Shown in pieces: positions 30,793 to 35,283 of a stretch of 35,283 nucleotides of DNA. Origin of the DNA: an uncultured Hungatella sp. (GTDB lineage Bacteria > Bacillota > Clostridia > Lachnospirales > Lachnospiraceae); contig CAMTAF010000031.1 in the NCBI GenBank assembly GCA_947066955.1, positions 1 to 35,283 of the forward strand, in the 5' to 3' direction. Under the pieces are notes generated by a model. The model was given only the letters and a program-made list of their open reading frames with translations. It searched no databases and had not been told where the DNA came from. How positions within the stretch are numbered: the first letter of the stretch is position 1; each line of letters begins with the position of its first letter. The position numbers and the translations under genes were made by a program.

Positions 30793-32235
30793 ATGATTCG
30801 ATGGGGAATACTGGGGGCGGGAAATATCGCCCGCCGGTTTTGCGAGAGCCTGGCAAAGGAGCCGGACAGTGTGCTGAAAGCCATCAGCTGCCGGAAGGAG
30901 GAGAAGGCTGTCGCGTTCATGGGGCAATACCCCGCAGAGAGATATTATCTGGACTATGACAGCCTCTTAGGGGACCCGGAGGTGGATGCGGTCTATCTGT
31001 CTCTCCCCCACGGGCTCCACAGGGAGTGGGCCGTGAAGGCGCTGCGGGCGGGGAAGGCGGTGCTGTGCGAGAAGCCGGCTGCCTTAAATCGGCAGGAGAT
31101 GGAGGAGATGGCAGCGGAGGCCCGGAAGGCGGGAGCGCTTTTCATGGAGGCCATGAAAACCAGGTTTGTGCCTCTCTATGGCAGGCTGAGAGAGCTTGTG
31201 TCAGCCGGTGTGATCGGGGAGGTGACCCAGGTGAGAACCTCCCTGTGCAATGAGGTGCCTTTGGAGAAAACCAGGACAACCTACCACAGGGAGCCGGGAC
31301 AGGGGGGAGCCCTGCTGGACGGAGGCATCTACTGCGCCAGCTGGCTGGAGGATTTTTTGCCAGGGCAGCCCGGCCTCAAGAAGATCAGGGCTGTCATCCA
31401 AAATGAGGTGGATGAATATGTTGACGCGGAACTGGAATTTGGGGGAAAGAGCGCGGTTTTAGAGTGCGCCTTTGACCGGAAAAAGCCAAGGCGGGCGGTG
31501 ATCGTGGGAACGCTGGGAACCATCGAGGTGGAGGAACTCCATCGGCCACGGTCCATGACGGTCCGTGTACAGGGGAAAGAGCCTCAGGTGGTGGAGATGC
31601 CCTATGAGGTAGATGATTTTTACGGTCAGATCCATCATTTTGTCACCTGCCTGAAAGAGGGAAAAACCCAGAGCCATGTGATGCCCCCTGACGCCTCCAT
31701 CCGCTGCGCCGGGATCCTGGATGCCATCCGCCAGGGCTTTCAGTATACGCCCAGGAGTCTTGAGGTCTTGAGGGAACAGGAGGAAATCCTTAGGTTTGAA
31801 AGCTTTGGGAGCGAGGAAGCCCTTCGCCTGGGCGTGACCGTGGCAGAGCTGGCCAGGGAATATGACCGGGAGATCAGCGTCCGCATCACCCGGGAAGCTG
31901 ATCAGGCGGTGCTGTTCCAGTACATGATGGACTCCAAGGGCCCCCGAAATGAGACGTTCATGGAAGGAAAGCGCCAGGCAGTGCTTGCCGCGGGCCACAG
32001 TTCTCTGTGGCCCTATGTGGAACACAAGCTGAATGGCAGCTGGCAGGAGATGTTTGAGGAGGGGAGAAAGAGCCTTCCCTCCGGAGGGGCATTCCCCATC
32101 CGGGTGGGAGAGGAGCAGGTAGCCACGCTGGCGGTCAGCGGGCTCCACGAGGGAAAGGACCATGAGCTGGTCATCCGGGCGCTGGAGAAGGCTCTTGGGA
32201 AAAAGGCTCCGGCTTTCTGCTGGGCAGGGGTCTGA
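30793..32235 (+). CDS. Gfo/Idh/MocA oxidoreductase fused to a UPF0303/HbpS-like domain
   Basis: 480 residues, ATG after GAGGAGG. Residues 1 to about 320 form a full Gfo/Idh/MocA enzyme: GILGAGNIARRF, YLSLPHGLHREWA, VLCEKPAALN, GGALLDGGIYCASW. Residues about 323-480 form a complete UPF0303 (haem-degrading/HbpS-like, PF03928) domain: LREQEEILRFESFGSEEALRLG, split as motif and helix, then MEGKRQAVLAAGHSS, GGAFPIRV and VATLAVSGLHEGKDHELVI. UPF0303 proteins are normally about 155-165 residues and separate. The fusion joins the two back to back without deleting either. Cotranscribed with the preceding Gfo gene. Joint function unknown. Confidence 0.9.
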   Translation: MIRWGILGAGNIARRFCESLAKEPDSVLKAISCRKEEKAVAFMGQYPAERYYLDYDSLLGDPEVDAVYLSLPHGLHREWAVKALRAGKAVLCEKPAALNRQEMEEMAAEARKAGALFMEAMKTRFVPLYGRLRELVSAGVIGEVTQVRTSLCNEVPLEKTRTTYHREPGQGGALLDGGIYCASWLEDFLPGQPGLKKIRAVIQNEVDEYVDAELEFGGKSAVLECAFDRKKPRRAVIVGTLGTIEVEELHRPRSMTVRVQGKEPQVVEMPYEVDDFYGQIHHFVTCLKEGKTQSHVMPPDASIRCAGILDAIRQGFQYTPRSLEVLREQEEILRFESFGSEEALRLGVTVAELAREYDREISVRITREADQAVLFQYMMDSKGPRNETFMEGKRQAVLAAGHSSLWPYVEHKLNGSWQEMFEEGRKSLPSGGAFPIRVGEEQVATLAVSGLHEGKDHELVIRALEKALGKKAPAFCWAGV

Positions 32236-32250
32236 AAACGGCCCCAGGGC

Positions 32251-33168
32251 TCATCTCTCACGCCACTGCTGGCCGTCGGGGCTGGCCCACACCACCTGAT
32301 TGCGGCCCAGCCGTTTGGCGTCATATAACATGGTGTCAGCCAGCTTGAGATAATCTTCCGGCTTTTCCCCGGCTTGTGGAATCTTGGTGACGCCCCCTAT
32401 GCTGACGGTGACCCAGGGGCTCACCGGGGAGTTGTGGGGGATATGCAGATCTTCCACAGACTGACGTATGGATTTTAAAAACTCGAAAGCCGAGTCGGCC
32501 TGGTTTCCCAGGAACACTGCCACAAACTCCTCCCCGCCATACCGGGCGAACAGATCCGTAGACCGCTTAAAACAGGAGGCGATCTGCTGGGCCACAGAGG
32601 AAATGACCTTGTCCCCTGCGGGATGGCCGAAAGTATCGTTGTAAAGCTTAAATTTATCAATGTCAAACATGCAGACGGAGAAGGACAGCCCAAAGCGGAC
32701 AGCTTCCTTCCAGCGTGCGGCGCTCTCATGGTCATACCGCCGCCGGTTAGGCACACCGGTCAGCTCATCGATCATGGCCTGCTCCTTAAAATGCATCTGA
32801 TAGTGATAGAGCTGAATATGAGTGTGCACCCGGGCCTTGATGATCACAGGATTAAAGGGCTTGGTCACATAATCCACCGCTCCAAGGAGAAGTCCCCGCT
32901 CTTCGTACTGGACGTCGGACAAGCTGGTGAGAAGAATCACCGGTATATACCGGGTAAGCTCCATGGACTTCAGCTCCTTGAGAAACGCAAACCCATCCAT
33001 GCCCGGCATGACGATATCTAACAGGATCAGAGAATACCCTCCCAGCACGGCGGTCTCCAATCCTTCCTTTGCGGTATGGCAGATAATAAGCTCGTAATCG
33101 TCTTTTAGGATGGAATTCAAAAATCCGGTCTGCACTGAACTGTCATCAATTACCAAAATCTTATCCAT
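32251..33168 (-). CDS. Response regulator with diguanylate cyclase output (REC-GGDEF)
   Basis: 305 residues, ATG after AGAGGAA. The receiver domain (1 to about 125) has the acid pair Asp8/Asp9, phospho-acceptor Asp51 in LILLDIVMPG and the conserved Lys in VTKPFNP. The GGDEF domain (about 135-300) has DELTGVPNRRRYD, FDIDKFKLYNDTFGHPAGD and the active loop RYGGEEF. An RSTD I-site lies five residues before it, so product inhibition is likely. It makes c-di-GMP from two GTP when phosphorylated. The upstream gene is a PAS protein, 60 bases away. It ends 15 bases from the convergent Gfo gene. Confidence 0.95.
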   Translation of the reverse strand: MDKILVIDDSSVQTGFLNSILKDDYELIICHTAKEGLETAVLGGYSLILLDIVMPGMDGFAFLKELKSMELTRYIPVILLTSLSDVQYEERGLLLGAVDYVTKPFNPVIIKARVHTHIQLYHYQMHFKEQAMIDELTGVPNRRRYDHESAARWKEAVRFGLSFSVCMFDIDKFKLYNDTFGHPAGDKVISSVAQQIASCFKRSTDLFARYGGEEFVAVFLGNQADSAFEFLKSIRQSVEDLHIPHNSPVSPWVTVSIGGVTKIPQAGEKPEDYLKLADTMLYDAKRLGRNQVVWASPDGQQWRER

Positions 33169-33196
33169 GAAAAATTCCTCTCATTCTGTTTTGATT

Positions 33197-33219
33197 CTCC
33201 GCCCGCTCTTAGGGCGGAG
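33197..33219 (-). other. Hairpin between the PAS gene and the response regulator gene
   Basis: CTCCGCCC and GGGCGGAG form a perfect 8-bp stem with a 7-base loop inside the 60-base gap. No T-tract follows on the minus strand, so it more likely sets relative expression or stability than full termination. Confidence 0.6.
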
Positions 33220-33228
33220 TTGAAACGA

Positions 33229-34107
33229 TTACAGGCCTGCCCCTTCAAAGCCCCGCCTGCCGTCAGAGATATCCTGCGCCACATACACTGCCGTCTTGGG
33301 GAGGTCATCCTCGCCGGTGCGGGCAAGAACAACAGAAGCCCTCACCCAGGAGGTTTTGCCGTCCTGTCCGGCTCCCGGCTCTCCGGACAGCTTGCGGTAC
33401 TCGAACACCACGCAGGACTGCCACCAGCGCAGGCTGTTTCTCAGGTTCTCGATATCCATGGTGCGAAGGTATTCCTCTCTGTCGTCGGGGTGGATAAAAT
33501 GGTCAGCGTAGATAGCCAGAGCAGCGGTGTAATTCACCTCACTGCCCAGCACGTCCCCCACCCGGCTCAGCTGAGTGACGGCGCGGAAGGTATCTTGTTC
33601 TAAGTTTATGTAATAAGCAGAGAAGAACAGACTGCTCATGCTGCTGATGATATATGCCCGGTCCTCCAAGGTCTGGATTTCCAACCCTTCCCGCTTCACA
33701 CCCTCGCGGAACGCGTCGTCCACATCCTTCATGCACAAGATAATAAAATGGGAATCATTGCCCTGGTCCGGAATCACCTCCATCAGATTCCAGCGGTAGC
33801 CCTCCTCAGCCTTCCGGCGGTAGATCATGGAGAGGGTCTCCTGGCCTCCGTCCGAGATCTGGCGCAGCCGGTCCAGCCTGGTGAAGGTGATAAACCGCTC
33901 CACATCCTCCGGATGGATGGCGCCGCTCAGGGCAAACTCAGCCATCTGCCCGGTCATGGGCCCTTCCCCGGGCTGCCAGCCGGCCAGATCCGACTTGAGC
34001 ACGGTACACCGGTCCCGCTCCAGGTCCACACGGAGAATCTTTCTGTATGTAAAGCCGCCGCTCTCGGGCATTGCTTTTAAGATGGTCTCATAACCTCCTG
34101 TATCCAC
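33229..34107 (-). CDS. PAS-domain sensor protein without an output domain
   Basis: A GTG start at 34107 is chosen because GGAGG lies 8 bases before it, while the longer ATG at 34176 falls inside the promoter -10 box. 292 residues. Two PAS-like regions are visible: one about 10-115 (FTYRKILRVDLE, IHPEDVERFI, YRRKAEEGYRWNLMEVI) and one about 150-285 (YYINLEQDTFRAV, IHPDDREEYL, VFEYRKL, WVRASVVLA, YVAQDISD). No kinase, GGDEF, EAL or methyl-acceptor part follows and no transmembrane helix is seen. It probably signals by protein contact, the obvious partner being the REC-GGDEF protein encoded next. Confidence 0.8.
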   Translation of the reverse strand: MDTGGYETILKAMPESGGFTYRKILRVDLERDRCTVLKSDLAGWQPGEGPMTGQMAEFALSGAIHPEDVERFITFTRLDRLRQISDGGQETLSMIYRRKAEEGYRWNLMEVIPDQGNDSHFIILCMKDVDDAFREGVKREGLEIQTLEDRAYIISSMSSLFFSAYYINLEQDTFRAVTQLSRVGDVLGSEVNYTAALAIYADHFIHPDDREEYLRTMDIENLRNSLRWWQSCVVFEYRKLSGEPGAGQDGKTSWVRASVVLARTGEDDLPKTAVYVAQDISDGRRGFEGAGL

Positions 34108-34174
34108 AATCTTTTCCTCCAATCGCGAATTCACACCCAAACCATGGAACCAACGAACCTGGGTGTCAGCTTTC

Positions 34175-34203
34175 ATTGTAGCACAACTAAGGCGTTAAAG
34201 CAA
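34175..34203 (-). promoter_or_regulatory. Promoter of the PAS / REC-GGDEF pair
   Basis: Minus strand: TTGCTT (34203-34198), a 17-base spacer and TACAAT (34180-34175). The transcript would start near 34168. Its leader has an ACACCCA/TGGGTGT stem before the RBS. Confidence 0.65.
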
Positions 34204-34312
34204 CTTGTAAGCCAGCATTTAGGTTTCAACTCTTTGGTATAAACTTATGAACAAAGAGAAACTACTTTTGCGCCCCCATTTCCTTTATGATGAGAGCAAG
34301 AGGTATGGGCAA

Positions 34313-34510
34313 ATGAATGAAAAAATGAATGTACTTATGAAAAATCATCTGGCAGACACCTTAAAGAGTCTGAGCAGGGAGAAGAAGCTGGGTAAGATCT
34401 CGGTGGGGGATATTGTGAAGGCAGGCGAGGTCAACCGGAGCACATTTTATTACCATTTCAGGGACAAAGACGACTTGATCCAGTACATACAGGCCTTCCG
34501 GGCTTTTTGA
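34313..34510 (+). pseudogene. TetR/AcrR regulator, N-terminal fragment only
   Basis: The best start is the ATG at 34313 (MNEKMNVLMKN), with AGAGG upstream; an ATG at 34247 is also in frame. The DNA-binding part is clear: HLADTLKSLSREKKLGKISV, then GDIVKAGEVNRSTFYYHFRDKDDL. After IQYIQ the sequence changes to AFRAF and stops at TGA. The ligand-binding domain, normally another 100 or more residues, is missing. The sequence downstream is the interior of an EIIC permease in another frame, so the gene was cut by a deletion. Confidence 0.8.
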
Positions 34511-35091
34511 TCATCAACCTGATGACTACCATACTCTGGCTGTTCGGCATCCATGGGAATCAGGCACTGACCGCCATCTACGCGCCGCCTCTGCTGGCCG
34601 CCTTTGCGGAGAATGAGGCAGCCTACGCCGCGGGCCTTGCCATCCCCAACATCATCAACACACCGTTCCGCTCCGCCTTCTCCATCATCACAGGGTCCGG
34701 ACTTACAGGCGGCCTGCTGATCGCTATTATGCTGTTTTCCAAGAGGGATGATTACAAGGCCATTGCCAAGCTGGCGCTTCCCTGCGCCATCTTCAATATC
34801 AATGAGCCTGTGATCTTTGGACTTCCCATTGTGCTGAACCCGTTTTTGGCCATCCCCTTTATGCTGGCTCCTTTTGTGACATCAGCCTTTGCCTACTTTA
34901 TGACTACCATTGGCTTCTGCGGAAGGCTGGTGGTCAACACGCCGTGGACAACCCCGGCAGGACTTATGGCATTTTTGGCCTCCGGCGGCTCCGTGGGGGT
35001 GGCGATCACGCAGATCTTGTGCATCGTGACCGCGGCGCTGATCTACGCGCCTTTTGTGATTCTGGCGAATCATCAGAAGGTGGAAGAATGA
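34486..35091 (+). pseudogene. PTS cellobiose/lactose-family EIIC permease, C-terminal half only
   Basis: From about 34490 the second frame reads GLPGFLIINLMTTILWLFGI, HGNQALTAIYAPPLLAAF and so on to ANHQKVEE. This is the C-terminal half of a CelB-like EIIC of about 430 residues. The NINEPVIFGLPIVLNPF loop, containing the NEP substrate-binding motif of these permeases, is intact. The N-terminal half is absent and no RBS precedes any start (a TTG at 34507 is the first). No EIIA, EIIB or glycosidase gene adjoins it. Non-functional as a transporter in all likelihood. Confidence 0.85.
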
Positions 35092-35126
35092 CGCTTTCAT
35101 TGTGAAAGAACTTCCTATAGTTTAAA

Positions 35127-35165
35127 GAAAAACAGCTTATGCAGATTTTGCATAGGCTGTTTTTC
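35127..35165. terminator. Strong terminator hairpin after the EIIC remnant
   Basis: A 17-bp stem (35127-35143 with 35149-35165, one G-T pair) and a 5-base loop, with A-tract and T-tract inside the arms. It can work in either direction. The remaining 118 bases (35166-35283) show no gene or clear signal. Confidence 0.85.
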
Positions 35166-35283
35166 TGAAATCAGGGGTCCTAACCTTTAGGCTGCTTATC
35201 AATGATTTTTGACGCAAAATGGCAAAATTTCTGCGTGGGAAAAATACTTATGCCAATGCTGGTATAAGCACAAGGTTTCTAAC

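Noticed and set aside
34107..34176. N-terminal extension of the PAS protein from an ATG at 34176
   Set aside because: That ATG lies in the -10 box of the promoter and has no RBS; the GTG at 34107 has GGAGG at proper spacing.

Overview
The window looks like a chromosomal segment of a Lachnospiraceae-type gut Clostridia (Bacillota), close in style to Enterocloster/Hungatella. The grounds are a fairly GC-rich sequence with strong GGAGG ribosome binding sites, and several clostridial families: DUF6485, TIGR04076, DUF1848, M55 peptidase, split-subunit Fe-S L-serine dehydratase, and a stand-alone FakA-type domain. No rRNA, tRNA, CRISPR array, intact phage or insertion sequence is visible. The species is inferred, not shown.

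Layout. 1-2.2 kb: 3' part of a C26 glutamine-hydrolase-like peptidase, a small DUF6485 protein, and an alcohol dehydrogenase / PNPOx-like pair on the minus strand. 2.4-4.7 kb: a damaged L-serine dehydratase locus (a cupin-ACT chimera and an alpha subunit with an internal deletion), then a TIGR04076-HMA fusion and an ABM-domain protein. 4.7-7.9 kb (minus): an MFS permease, then an ECF vitamin-type S component and a uridine-kinase-like protein behind a near-consensus promoter and an attenuator-like leader. 8.0-13.4 kb: ABC ATPase, FtsX/MacB-like permease and HlyD-type adaptor (an MDR-like exporter), followed by a thioredoxin-reductase-like flavoprotein without CxxC. 13.4-15.1 kb: an AT-richer patch with a MATE scrap, a truncated-looking AAA ATPase and a RhuM scrap, which reads as the worn remains of an accessory or defence island.

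15.1-20.9 kb: aldo/keto reductase, a small repeat protein with a small membrane protein, a broken small ORF, then DUF1848, a FakA-like domain, M55 aminopeptidase and a MATE exporter. 20.9-25.0 kb (minus): a MarR-controlled heterodimeric ABC exporter with two operator-like sites framing its promoter. 25.1-27.2 kb: a MATE exporter fused to a cytidylate-kinase-like domain. 27.3-32.2 kb: two iron-sulfur flavodoxin paralogues around a secreted alpha/beta-hydrolase lipoprotein, then two Gfo/Idh/MocA oxidoreductases, the second fused to a UPF0303/HbpS-like domain. 32.2-34.2 kb (minus): a PAS sensor protein and a REC-GGDEF response regulator. 34.2-35.1 kb: a TetR fragment joined out of frame to the C-terminal half of a PTS EIIC permease.

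Two themes stand out. First, the window is rich in exporters with local regulators (ABC-FtsX-HlyD, MarR-ABC-ABC, two MATEs, an MFS). Second, it contains repeated clean deletion or fusion junctions: ADH without its structural-zinc lobe, cupin-ACT, SdaAA without two predicted cluster cysteines, RhuM cut at the next gene's RBS, and TetR/EIIC. Several keep the reading frame. This could be real deletion-driven decay or an assembly artefact; raw reads would decide. The best candidates for new biology are the MATE-kinase fusion, the Gfo-UPF0303 fusion, the TIGR04076-HMA fusion and the ECF/kinase operon with its leader.
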